Below are positions 1-6,461 of a DNA stretch of 9,857 nucleotides, one piece after another; the stretch's first letter is position 1, and each line of letters begins with the position of its first letter. The DNA lies in contig CBDUQN010000105.1 of NCBI GenBank assembly GCA_965369375.1, positions 1-9,857 of the forward strand, given 5' to 3'. The position numbers and the translations under genes are program-made. Below the pieces are notes generated by a model. The model saw nothing but the letters and a program-made list of their open reading frames with translations. It did no database searches and had not been told where the DNA came from. Source of the DNA: CBDUQN01 sp965369375. Lineage in GTDB: Bacteria; Krumholzibacteriota; Krumholzibacteriia; Krumholzibacteriales; Krumholzibacteriaceae.

Positions 1-4
1 AAAA

Positions 5-77
5 TGAGCCGCCCGGGACTCGAACCCAGTACCACCTGCTTAAAAGGCAGGTGCTCTACCTGATGAGCTAGCGGCCC
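5..77 (-). tRNA. tRNA-Lys, anticodon UUU
   Basis: The reverse complement folds into a complete 73-nt cloverleaf. The acceptor stem pairs GGGCCGC with GCGGCTC (one G-U pair), the D-stem pairs GCTC with GAGC, and the anticodon stem CCTGC/GCAGG encloses the loop CTTTTAA with anticodon TTT (window 42-44). The T-arm is CTGGG-TTCGAGT-CCCGG and the discriminator base is A. The 3' CCA is not encoded: TTTT follows the discriminator directly, so CCA must be added by tRNA nucleotidyltransferase. It begins 18 bp after the purA stop with no hairpin terminator between, so it may be processed from a purA read-through transcript. A T-run at 78-83 lies just ahead of it. Confidence 0.96.
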
Positions 78-95
78 AAAAAAGTGGTTTCGGTT

Positions 96-1394
96 TTATG
101 CGTCCAGCGACAGCGCGCCGTCCCGAATTATCGTTTTCTCTCTCGAAGCGCCTGTCGATATAAAGGACATCCTTACGCCGAGGCGTGCCTCGAGCATCTC
201 GATATAGCGCCGGGCATTCTCGGGAAGCTCCTCGAATGATCCTGTCTTCAGTTCCTCGTCGCTCCAGCCGGGCACCGTCTCGTAGACCGGCTCGCACTTA
301 TTCAATATATGGATGCTCTGCGGGAAGTGCTTGATCTCCTTCCCATCGACAGAGTAAGCCACGCAGACCTTGATCTCTTTCAATCCGGAAAGCACATCGA
401 GCTTCATCAGAGCGATCTCGTCGAATCCGTTGATGTGGATCGAATGCTTAGCGGCTATGAGGTCAAACCAGCCGCACCTTCTCGGGCGCCCGGTCGTCGT
501 TCCGAACTCCGCACCCTTCGCCCTGAGTTTTTCCCCTACCATCCCTTCGAGCTCGGTCGGGAACGGTCCGTTTCCGACGCGCGTCGTATACGCCTTGAAA
601 ATTCCAATTACTCTATCGATATCCTTTAGATTCAATCCGGTTCCGGTCAGTGCGCCGCCGACACTGCACGAGCTCGACGTCACGAAGGGATATGTGCCGT
701 GATCGATGTCGAGAAGCGCCCCTTGAGCACCCTCGAGCAGTATCCGCTTCCCCTCTTCCTTCATCTTTATAAATGCTTCCCCGGCATCGATGATGAAGTG
801 TGATATGAGATCCTTCAGATTCGCCATATCGCTCGCGATCTTCTTGCTCGAGAACGGTGGTGCACCGAAGACCTCGAGCAGACGGTTGCCGAAGTCGACC
901 CTCGAGCTCACGAACTCGAACAGCTTGTCCTTATCGAGGAGAAAATCACCCATCCGCATTCCCGTCCTGTTGGCTTTGCACGCGTAGGTAGGTCCGATAC
1001 CCTTGCCGGTGCTGCCGATCGCCTCCTTCTTGAGATCGGTCTCGTAGAGATTATCGAGAACGCGGTGATGCTCGAGCACGACCTGCGCGCCTGAGCTGAT
1101 GAAGAGTCTTCCTTCAACATCGATGCCCTGCTTTGCGATCTCATGAACTTCATTGATAAATTCGAAGGGATCGACGACCATTCCGTTGCCCAGCATCCCG
1201 GTCACATGGGGATAGAGCAAGCCCGACGGTACGAGATGGAAAACATACTTCTTTCCGTCTGCAACGACTGTATGACCGGCGTTCGCGCCGCCCTGGAACC
1301 TGACGACGACATCGAAATTCGCCATGAGGTAATCGACGACCTTCGCCTTTCCCTCATCGCCCCACTGTCCGCCTATTATCACCGTTGCCGCCAT
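96..1394 (-). CDS. purA: Adenylosuccinate synthetase (PurA)
   Basis: Catalyses GTP-dependent joining of IMP and aspartate to adenylosuccinate, the first committed step from IMP to AMP, in the cytosol. The protein is 432 aa, the normal family length. Visible motifs are the P-loop-like QWGDEGKAK (about 10-18, with catalytic Asp13), QGGANAGHT (34-42, catalytic His41), the IMP-binding stretch GSTGKGIGPTYACKANRTG (127-145), and TTTGRPRRCGWFD (299-311). Most relatives have GKGK where this one has GKAK. The ATG at 1394 was chosen because AGGAGGAG lies 7 nt upstream and the translation then starts at the expected MAATVIIGGQ. The frame stays open to 1481, but that extension would overlap the terminator and has no family match. 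It is probably transcribed from its own promoter between 1395 and 1480, but only a weak candidate is visible (TTGCGC, 17 nt, TAAACT). tRNA-Lys follows at 18 bp. Confidence 0.97.
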   Translation of the reverse strand: MAATVIIGGQWGDEGKAKVVDYLMANFDVVVRFQGGANAGHTVVADGKKYVFHLVPSGLLYPHVTGMLGNGMVVDPFEFINEVHEIAKQGIDVEGRLFISSGAQVVLEHHRVLDNLYETDLKKEAIGSTGKGIGPTYACKANRTGMRMGDFLLDKDKLFEFVSSRVDFGNRLLEVFGAPPFSSKKIASDMANLKDLISHFIIDAGEAFIKMKEEGKRILLEGAQGALLDIDHGTYPFVTSSSCSVGGALTGTGLNLKDIDRVIGIFKAYTTRVGNGPFPTELEGMVGEKLRAKGAEFGTTTGRPRRCGWFDLIAAKHSIHINGFDEIALMKLDVLSGLKEIKVCVAYSVDGKEIKHFPQSIHILNKCEPVYETVPGWSDEELKTGSFEELPENARRYIEMLEARLGVRMSFISTGASREKTIIRDGALSLDA

Positions 1395-1401
1395 ATCCAC
1401 G

Positions 1402-1409
1402 CTCCTCCT
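1402..1409 (-). promoter_or_regulatory. Ribosome binding site of purA
   Basis: AGGAGGAG on the minus strand, 7 nt before the ATG at 1394. It decides the purA start against the longer open frame that reaches 1481. Confidence 0.85.
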
Positions 1410-1480
1410 CTTCACAAGCTCCGGGATAACCCCATGAAGTTTATGTAATCGAGGGTCCCGGCGCAACCTATTTATGGGCA

Positions 1481-1507
1481 AAAAAACAGCCGCTTATAAG
1501 AGCGGCT
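1481..1507 (-). terminator. Intrinsic terminator after the CxxCH protein gene
   Basis: Read on the minus strand, a perfect 7-bp stem AGCCGCT/AGCGGCT with a 6-nt loop (stem arms 1488-1494 and 1501-1507) is followed, after one base, by six T residues (1481-1486). It lies about 30 bp after the stop codon at 1540 and upstream of purA, so it should end the small-gene transcript. A shorter T4 run at 1507-1510 on the plus side gives it weak bidirectional character, but no plus-strand gene is seen. Confidence 0.85.
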
Positions 1508-1539
1508 TTTCATTGTCGGCATTCCTGCTGATGTCGTAC

Positions 1540-1947
1540 TTAATCCGAGAAGATCTTCTTGATGATACCCCAGGTTTCGGGATTTATCGAGTTGGGATAG
1601 TTCAACGGATCGCCTGGATTGCTCCTCTCGACGGTGACTTCCGGTGTTCCGTCTCCATTCTCATCACCCAGTTCGATCCCGTTTGGATAGCCGTCTTTAT
1701 CGGAATCCATTCTGGCGAGTTGCGCGTTCCAGACAAAATCGTTTTTCTTGAAATCCTCACCGAAGGCGTTTAGCTCTTTCATTTCGGGAGAAGGATTACC
1801 GGCGGAATGGCACAGTGTGCATTTGAAATGCTTGTAGACCGGCAGACTCAGCATATAGTTTTCGCTGCCCATCAGGACGCCGACGAAAACAGCCAACGCA
1901 CATACCGTCACTATTGCAAAGCCACTAATCCTTAGCTTTGGACGCAC
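1540..1947 (-). CDS. Small exported or membrane-anchored protein with CxxCH motif and EF-hand-like loop (temptin-like)
   Basis: A 135-aa protein, not recognised as a named bacterial gene. Residues 2-6 are basic (R2, K4, R6) and 8-26 are hydrophobic, so it is either exported or anchored by its N-terminus; no clear signal peptidase or lipoprotein site is seen. CTLCH at 43-47 has the form of a c-type heme attachment site. NAFGEDF (60-66) and W73 follow. Residues 81-92 (DSDKDGYPNGIE) fit a 12-residue EF-hand loop with acidic or Asn ligands at positions 1, 3, 5, 9 and 12. A second partial calcium-type repeat starts at D95 (DENGDG). The block from NAFG to ELGD resembles, from memory, the cysteine domain of temptin. 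The start is GTG at 1947 with AGGAGGT 4 nt upstream. It has its own promoter and terminator. It could be a monoheme cytochrome or a disulfide-bonded calcium-binding protein; the function is unknown. Confidence 0.85.
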   Translation of the reverse strand: MRPKLRISGFAIVTVCALAVFVGVLMGSENYMLSLPVYKHFKCTLCHSAGNPSPEMKELNAFGEDFKKNDFVWNAQLARMDSDKDGYPNGIELGDENGDGTPEVTVERSNPGDPLNYPNSINPETWGIIKKIFSD

Positions 1948-1951
1948 CTAT

Positions 1952-1958
1952 ACCTCCT
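1952..1958 (-). promoter_or_regulatory. Ribosome binding site of the CxxCH protein gene
   Basis: AGGAGGT, a full match to the anti-Shine-Dalgarno sequence, lies 4 nt before the GTG at 1947 and supports this non-ATG start. Confidence 0.8.
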
Positions 1959-1970
1959 GTTTATATACAA

Positions 1971-1999
1971 AGTATAGCAACATAGCATAGATGTGTCAA
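1971..1999 (-). promoter_or_regulatory. Near-consensus sigma70-type promoter of the CxxCH protein gene
   Basis: On the minus strand TTGACA (1994-1999, perfect -35) is followed by a 17-nt spacer and TATACT (1971-1976, 5 of 6 of the -10 consensus). The start of transcription would fall near 1964, giving a leader of under 20 nt before the GTG at 1947. The -35 box begins 3 nt after the aminotransferase stop codon. Confidence 0.85.
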
Positions 2000-2002
2000 G
2001 TA

Positions 2003-3151
2003 TCACCATACAATATCCGCTTGGTCTGATATCCGGGCCGCGGCACGTTCGGCTGCTCCCAGATCGCTTGCGCATCCCATCTCTTTCAAGAGTGCTCCTA
2101 AAGCCTTTATACTACGCAAGATAACCTTCCCGCCGTGCAGCCCGAGAAACCCTGTTCTTATTATCCGCCCCTTCATCGCCCCCTGCCCGTCTGCTACTAT
2201 TATACCCTTCTCTCGAGCAAGAGTTTCAACAAAGCTCCGTCCATGACACTCATGGGGCAAGACGAGTGCCTGAACGGCCGCTGAGGGCATTTTTGGGAAG
2301 CATTCGAGGGAGAGGTGCCCCGCCGCCTCGAGAAATGTATTCGATGCCACCCGGTGGCGTTCCTGCATCACATCCCATCCAATGTTCTCGATGGTGCCGA
2401 GGGCTCTGTGAACCATCTGGATTATCTCTATCGCCGGTGTAAAGGGAACGTCTCCCTCGTCCCTGCCCTCATCGTAGCGTTGAAGGGAAAGGTAATAGAG
2501 ATCCCTCGGGCAGCTCCTCATCAGATCGAGTGCCCGCTTCCCCATGCTGACAAAGCTCAAGCCGGGAGGGGCGGCAAACGCCTTCTGGCAGGCGCCCACC
2601 ACGACATCGAGTCCCCAGGCGTCCATGGCGAATTCTTCGACTCCGAGCGAGGCTACGGCATCGACGATCAAAACGGGGCGCGGTTGTGGCAACGCGTCGA
2701 TGAGCTCGCGAAGCGGGAGCAGGAGCCCGGTCGAGGACTCTACGTGCGTGAGCGCAAGAAATTCAGGCTTATCTCGCTCCACCCGCCCGGTGACCGTATC
2801 GATATCGACCGCCTCGCCCGCTTCGAAACGAAGCGTTTCAACCCGGCACCCGTATGCGTCAAAGATCTCTCCCCACCGGTCTCCGAACTTTCCACCCGAG
2901 ATGACGAGCACGCGTGAACCTCGTTTCGTCACATTTGCCGCGGCCGCATCCATGGCTCCGGTGCCCGAAGCCGTCACGAGGTAAACGGGCGCGTCGGTCC
3001 CGAGAATTCCCCGTATCATCGCTTCCGTCCCGAGAACGATTTCGCGGAAGGCATCGGAGCGGTGATGCATGCGTCTCAGGCCACGCCATCTCGACGAATG
3101 CACGTGCACGGGGCCCGGGCTCAGAATGAGTCTTTCCTGCTCTTCGACCAG
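2003..3151 (-). CDS. Class V PLP-dependent aminotransferase (serine/alanine-glyoxylate type)
   Basis: A fold-type I, class V aminotransferase of the alanine-glyoxylate/serine-pyruvate branch; it moves an amino group between an amino acid and a 2-oxo acid in the cytosol. With the CTG start it is 382 aa, a usual length. Visible motifs are LSPGPV (10-15), HHRS (29-32), SGTGAM (62-67, cofactor phosphate region), HVESSTG (136-142), the cofactor-ring Asp164 in VDAVASLG, the Schiff-base Lys190 in CQKAF, and RTGFLG (332-337, likely carboxylate-binding Arg). A start at GTG 3109 would cut off the conserved PGPV. The frame is open upstream to a stop at 3158-3160, and CTG at 3151 has AGGTGA 6 nt before it. 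It follows engB by 37 bp without a terminator and is probably the last gene of the lon transcript. The substrate cannot be read from the sequence; no serA or glyoxylate gene is nearby. Confidence 0.9.
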   Translation of the reverse strand: MVEEQERLILSPGPVHVHSSRWRGLRRMHHRSDAFREIVLGTEAMIRGILGTDAPVYLVTASGTGAMDAAAANVTKRGSRVLVISGGKFGDRWGEIFDAYGCRVETLRFEAGEAVDIDTVTGRVERDKPEFLALTHVESSTGLLLPLRELIDALPQPRPVLIVDAVASLGVEEFAMDAWGLDVVVGACQKAFAAPPGLSFVSMGKRALDLMRSCPRDLYYLSLQRYDEGRDEGDVPFTPAIEIIQMVHRALGTIENIGWDVMQERHRVASNTFLEAAGHLSLECFPKMPSAAVQALVLPHECHGRSFVETLAREKGIIVADGQGAMKGRIIRTGFLGLHGGKVILRSIKALGALLKEMGCASDLGAAERAAARISDQADIVW

Positions 3152-3157
3152 ATCAAA

Positions 3158-3163
3158 TCACCT
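3158..3163 (-). promoter_or_regulatory. Ribosome binding site for a probable CTG start
   Basis: AGGTGA on the minus strand stands 6 nt upstream of the CTG at 3149-3151. It is the only Shine-Dalgarno-like sequence in the short engB-aminotransferase gap and points to translation from CTG, which also restores the family's PGPV N-terminus. Confidence 0.6.
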
Positions 3164-3188
3164 CAGTTGTCTCGTTTAATGATAACCG

Positions 3189-3842
3189 TTAGAATATGAG
3201 GTCGTTTATCCATGTCCAAAGCTTTCCGCTTCCCTCTTTCGTCTTCGCGGAAAAGAAGATCACCGGAATGTCAGCCCTTTCACTCTTATCCCGAGCACCG
3301 CCTGCCGCCATGCGATCAACGGGCGGATAGAGGCTGATCCGAATCCCCGGCTCGAAGAATCCCTTGAATTCAGCAAGCACCCGGGATCGGCGGGAAAGAC
3401 TGATCTTGTCCGCTTTCGTGAAGACCGCGATAAAGGGACGCTCCGAATCAACGAGATGCTGCAGCATCACCAGATCGTCGCGTGACGGCTCGTGCCGCGC
3501 GTCGATGAGCTGAACGATACCACCGAGATTCTTGCGCTTTTCGAAATACTCAAATATGATCTTCTTCCATTTCTTTCTTTCCGAGGCGGAGACACGGGCG
3601 TATCCGTAGCCCGGCAGATCGACGAAGTAGAACCGGTCGTTTACGAGATAGAAATTGACCGTGCGTGTCTTGCCGGGATCCTTGCTCACCCGCGCAAAGT
3701 TCTTTCTGCCGAGAAGGGTGTTGAGCAGAGATGACTTTCCGACATTCGACCGTCCCGACACGGCGATTTCGGACCAAGCGGTGCTGGGAAACTCCGAGTA
3801 GTCGAGAGATGATTGGGCGAGTTTCAGTGTACGTATTTTCAA
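3189..3842 (-). CDS. engB: Ribosome biogenesis GTPase EngB/YsxC
   Basis: A TrmE-Era-EngA-EngB-Septin family GTPase needed for late assembly of the 50S subunit. It has 217 aa. The G motifs are in order: G1 GRSNVGKSS (30-38), G2 region GKTRTVNFY (57-65), G3 DLPGYGYA (75-82), G4 TKAD (142-145), G5 SAK (198-200). The G4-to-G5 distance is longer than in Bacillus YsxC by about 20 residues, with extra sequence around 165-190. The start is TTG at 3842: no ATG or GTG exists between the upstream in-frame stop and the conserved N-terminus (KIRTLKLAQSS), and the start lies where the family normally begins. No convincing Shine-Dalgarno precedes it. It lies 54 bp after lon and 37 bp before the aminotransferase, and is probably cotranscribed with both. 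Confidence 0.95.
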   Translation of the reverse strand: MKIRTLKLAQSSLDYSEFPSTAWSEIAVSGRSNVGKSSLLNTLLGRKNFARVSKDPGKTRTVNFYLVNDRFYFVDLPGYGYARVSASERKKWKKIIFEYFEKRKNLGGIVQLIDARHEPSRDDLVMLQHLVDSERPFIAVFTKADKISLSRRSRVLAEFKGFFEPGIRISLYPPVDRMAAGGARDKSERADIPVIFFSAKTKEGSGKLWTWINDLIF

Positions 3843-3876
3843 AATCGGGAAATTGGTATCAGGTTAATCGTAATAC

Positions 3877-3890
3877 GCGGTTCACACCGC
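3877..3890 (-). other. Small stem-loop between lon and engB
   Basis: On the minus strand GCGGT-GTGA-ACCGC forms a 5-bp stem with a GNRA-type tetraloop, in the 54-nt gap after lon. No T-run follows, so it is not an intrinsic terminator. It might be an RNA processing or stability element. Confidence 0.4.
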
Positions 3891-3896
3891 AACACA

Positions 3897-6308
3897 TTAA
3901 TTAGCCGATTTGCCTGTCTGCTCTTCAAAAAAGCCCCCGATTTTCCTGCGCCGTTCCACTCCCCAGTCGAGCTTATGCGAGAGGGCGACACGCAAGACAT
4001 CATCCATCGTATCGACAAAAATGATCTCCAGGTTTCTCTTGACCTCGTCGGGGAGTTCCTTGAGGTTCTTCTCGTTCTTTTTCGGGAGCAGGAGCGTTTT
4101 GACACCCGCGCGAAGCGCCGCAACCGATTTCTCGTTGATGCCGCCGATCGGCAGGATCTTCCCCCTGAGCGTCACCTCTCCGGTCATGGCGACGTGCCTT
4201 CGAACCGGTATGTCGAAAAAGGCCGATATGAGCGCAGTCGTTATAGAGACACCGGCACTCGGACCGTCTTTGGGGATCGCCCCCTCCGGCACGTGAACGT
4301 GAACCTCGATAGTCGAGTAGAATTCGTTCTTGAGCGGCAACAGGCGAGCCTTGTTTCGCGCAAAACTAAGCGCGATTTTTGCCGACTCCTGCATCACCTC
4401 ACCGAGCTGGCCGGTGAGAAGCAGCTTCCCCTTGCCCGGCATGAGCGTTACTTCGATATTGAGGATCTCACCGCCCGCTTCGGTCCAGGCGAGGCCGGTT
4501 GCAACGCCGACAGAGAGCTCTTCGTCGATCTCGCTCTCGGAGAACTTCGGAATGCCGAGGAATTTTTCGAGGTTGCGTTTCGTGACGCGGACCGGCTTGG
4601 CCTCCTCGGCCGTTGCGAATTGCTTCGCCACCTTGCGGCAAATCTGGGCGATTTCACGCTCGAGGTTCCTGACACCCGATTCTCTCGTATAGCGCCGGAT
4701 AATCTCCTTCCACGTCTCCTTCGACAGCTTGAGCTGTTCGGGTTTGATGCCGTGTCTCTCGAGCTGCTTCACCAAGAGGAAGTTCTGGGCGATGCCGATC
4801 TTCTCGTGAAGGAGATAGCCGGGAAGGCGTATGATTTCCATACGGTCCTCCAGCGCCGGCGGAATCGAGTAAATGACATTCGCCGTGGTAATGAACATCA
4901 CTTCGCTCACATCGAAATCGACGCCGAGGTAATGATCATTGAAGTGCTTGTTCTGATCGGGATCGAGCACTTCGAGGAGCGCCGCAGCCGGGTCGCCCCT
5001 GAAATCTGTTCCGAGCTTGTCTATCTCATCGAGGAGGAACACGGGATTTCGCGTTCCCGCTTTCATGATCGACTGAATGATACGTCCCGGCATCGAGCCG
5101 ATATACGTCCTTCTGTGGCCCCGTATCTCCGCCTCGTCACGCGTCCCGCCGAGGGACATGCGGACGAACTTGCGGCCGATCGCATCGGCGATCGAATGTC
5201 CAAGAGAAGTCTTGCCTACACCCGGCGGACCGACAAAGCAAAGGATCGGACCTTTCAGGTTGCCGACCAACTTTACGACAGAGAGAAACTCGAGGATCCG
5301 TTCCTTTACCTTTGTCAGGCCGAAATGATCCGCGTCGAGCTTCGCCTTTACCTGCTCGAGATTGAGGTTGTCCTTCGTCCTCTTCCTCCATGGCAGTGAA
5401 GTGAGCGTTTCGATATAGTTGCGAACGACCGTCGCTTCCGGCGTCATCGGCGACATCATCTTGAGCCTGTCGAGTTCCCGGAATGCAACCTTCCCCGCCT
5501 CCTTGCTCAAGCGGGCTTTTCTTATCTTTCGCTTGAGCTCGATGTACTCGTCGTACTCATCGCCGTGGCCGAGCTCGCTCTTTATCGCCTTCATCTTCTC
5601 ATGGAGGAAGAGCTCCTTCTGGCTCTTCTGGACCTGGCTAGACACCTTCTCGTCGATATCCTTCTCGACTTGGAGAATTTGCAGTTCCTCTGCAAGCAAC
5701 CGGCCGAGCATCAGGAAACGCTCCTCGAGATTCTCTGTTTCGAGAAGCTTCTGTTTGACATCATTGCGCACGAGGAGCTGTGCGGCTACGGTATCGCCGA
5801 GAGCAGAGCGATCTTCGATGGACTGTACGGAGAGAAGCACCTCGTTCGGCACACGGGGATTCATACGCACATAGTCGGTGAAGAGCTGTTCCACGCGCCG
5901 CGTGAGCGCCTCGACCTCCCTCGTGCGTTCATCGAATCCCTCCATCGGCTCGATTCGTCCGGCGAGGTAGTTGTCCATCTCGACATACTCGATGATTCTG
6001 ACCCGGCTCAGTCCCTCGAGCATCACCTTGACCGTCCCATCGGGAAGCCTGAAAAAAAGGCCTATCTTGACGATCGTCCCCACTTTATAGAGATCCTCGG
6101 CTTCCGGCTCATTGACTGCGGAGTTTCTCTGCGTGACGACGAGGAGAATCTTGTCGGTCTCGATAGAGCGCTCGACGGCGTTCACAGACGGCTGCCGTCC
6201 GACAAGAATCGCCGTCGCCATAGTAGGGAAAATCACCACGTCGCGAAGCGGCACGAGAGGATATGTATCATCGAATTCTTCCTGATCAATACTCTTATCA
6301 TCCACCAT
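3897..6308 (-). CDS. lon: ATP-dependent protease Lon (LonA type)
   Basis: A cytosolic AAA+ serine protease that removes misfolded and short-lived regulatory proteins. It is 803 aa from the ATG at 6308; residue numbers below count from a TTG one codon earlier. The N-terminal substrate-binding LON domain (about 17-210, beginning PLVPLRDVVIFP) is followed by a coiled-coil-like linker (about 210-310) and the AAA+ module: Walker A GPPGVGKT (361-368), pore loop YIGSMPG (403-409), Walker B FLLDEIDK (425-432), sensor-1 Asn478. The C-terminal protease domain carries Ser685 in KDGPSAG and Lys728, spaced 43 residues apart as in the E. coli enzyme. The lysine motif reads INEK where many relatives have KEK. 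ATG is preferred because GGTGG lies 7-8 nt ahead. A promoter and an inverted repeat lie upstream. engB follows at 54 bp. Confidence 0.98.
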   Translation of the reverse strand: MVDDKSIDQEEFDDTYPLVPLRDVVIFPTMATAILVGRQPSVNAVERSIETDKILLVVTQRNSAVNEPEAEDLYKVGTIVKIGLFFRLPDGTVKVMLEGLSRVRIIEYVEMDNYLAGRIEPMEGFDERTREVEALTRRVEQLFTDYVRMNPRVPNEVLLSVQSIEDRSALGDTVAAQLLVRNDVKQKLLETENLEERFLMLGRLLAEELQILQVEKDIDEKVSSQVQKSQKELFLHEKMKAIKSELGHGDEYDEYIELKRKIRKARLSKEAGKVAFRELDRLKMMSPMTPEATVVRNYIETLTSLPWRKRTKDNLNLEQVKAKLDADHFGLTKVKERILEFLSVVKLVGNLKGPILCFVGPPGVGKTSLGHSIADAIGRKFVRMSLGGTRDEAEIRGHRRTYIGSMPGRIIQSIMKAGTRNPVFLLDEIDKLGTDFRGDPAAALLEVLDPDQNKHFNDHYLGVDFDVSEVMFITTANVIYSIPPALEDRMEIIRLPGYLLHEKIGIAQNFLLVKQLERHGIKPEQLKLSKETWKEIIRRYTRESGVRNLEREIAQICRKVAKQFATAEEAKPVRVTKRNLEKFLGIPKFSESEIDEELSVGVATGLAWTEAGGEILNIEVTLMPGKGKLLLTGQLGEVMQESAKIALSFARNKARLLPLKNEFYSTIEVHVHVPEGAIPKDGPSAGVSITTALISAFFDIPVRRHVAMTGEVTLRGKILPIGGINEKSVAALRAGVKTLLLPKKNEKNLKELPDEVKRNLEIIFVDTMDDVLRVALSHKLDWGVERRRKIGGFFEEQTGKSAN

Positions 6309-6338
6309 CAAACACCACCATTAGAGTGACGACATTCA

Positions 6339-6358
6339 TTGTTCCCCTCATGGAACAA
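6339..6358 (-). repeat. Perfect inverted repeat in the lon leader
   Basis: TTGTTCC and GGAACAA form a perfect 7-bp inverted repeat with a 6-nt centre. It lies about 20-40 nt after the predicted transcription start and about 30 nt before the lon ATG. There is no T-run after it, so it is not a standard terminator. It could be an operator for a dimeric regulator or an RNA hairpin in the leader. It does not match the CIRCE heat-shock element. Confidence 0.55.
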
Positions 6359-6383
6359 CCGATTTCAAAAGGTCATTACCGTA

Positions 6384-6411
6384 ATAATAGCTCTCATTTC
6401 GAATTTAACAA
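6384..6411 (-). promoter_or_regulatory. Predicted sigma70-type promoter of lon
   Basis: On the minus strand TTGTTA (6406-6411, 4 of 6) is separated by 16 nt from TATTAT (6384-6389, 5 of 6). Transcription would start near 6377, giving a leader of about 70 nt. It lies in the 153-bp clpX-lon gap, the longest intergenic space in the window, which holds no gene. Confidence 0.6.
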
Positions 6412-6461
6412 GTCCTCTTTCATTGAAAAGCGCCGATGGACTGGAAAGTGCTCAGTCGTTC

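Noticed and set aside
78..83. T6 run after purA as an intrinsic terminator
   Set aside because: No stable stem precedes it on the minus strand; the end of purA gives no hairpin of useful length.
1438..1466. Possible purA promoter TTGCGC, 17 nt, TAAACT
   Set aside because: Only 3 of 6 and 4 of 6 matches; too weak to annotate, although some promoter is expected here because a terminator lies upstream.
1395..1481. 29-residue N-terminal extension of PurA
   Set aside because: The extension covers the spacer up to the upstream terminator, has no family counterpart, and a strong ribosome binding site sits before the ATG at 1394.
3813..5399. 528-codon open frame on the plus strand
   Set aside because: It lies fully antisense to lon and engB, both unmistakable. 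Its translation is charged and low in recognisable motifs, as expected from a codon-bias shadow.
6339..6358. Terminator for clpX at the inverted repeat
   Set aside because: No T-run follows the hairpin, and it lies downstream of the predicted lon promoter, so it is more likely a leader element.
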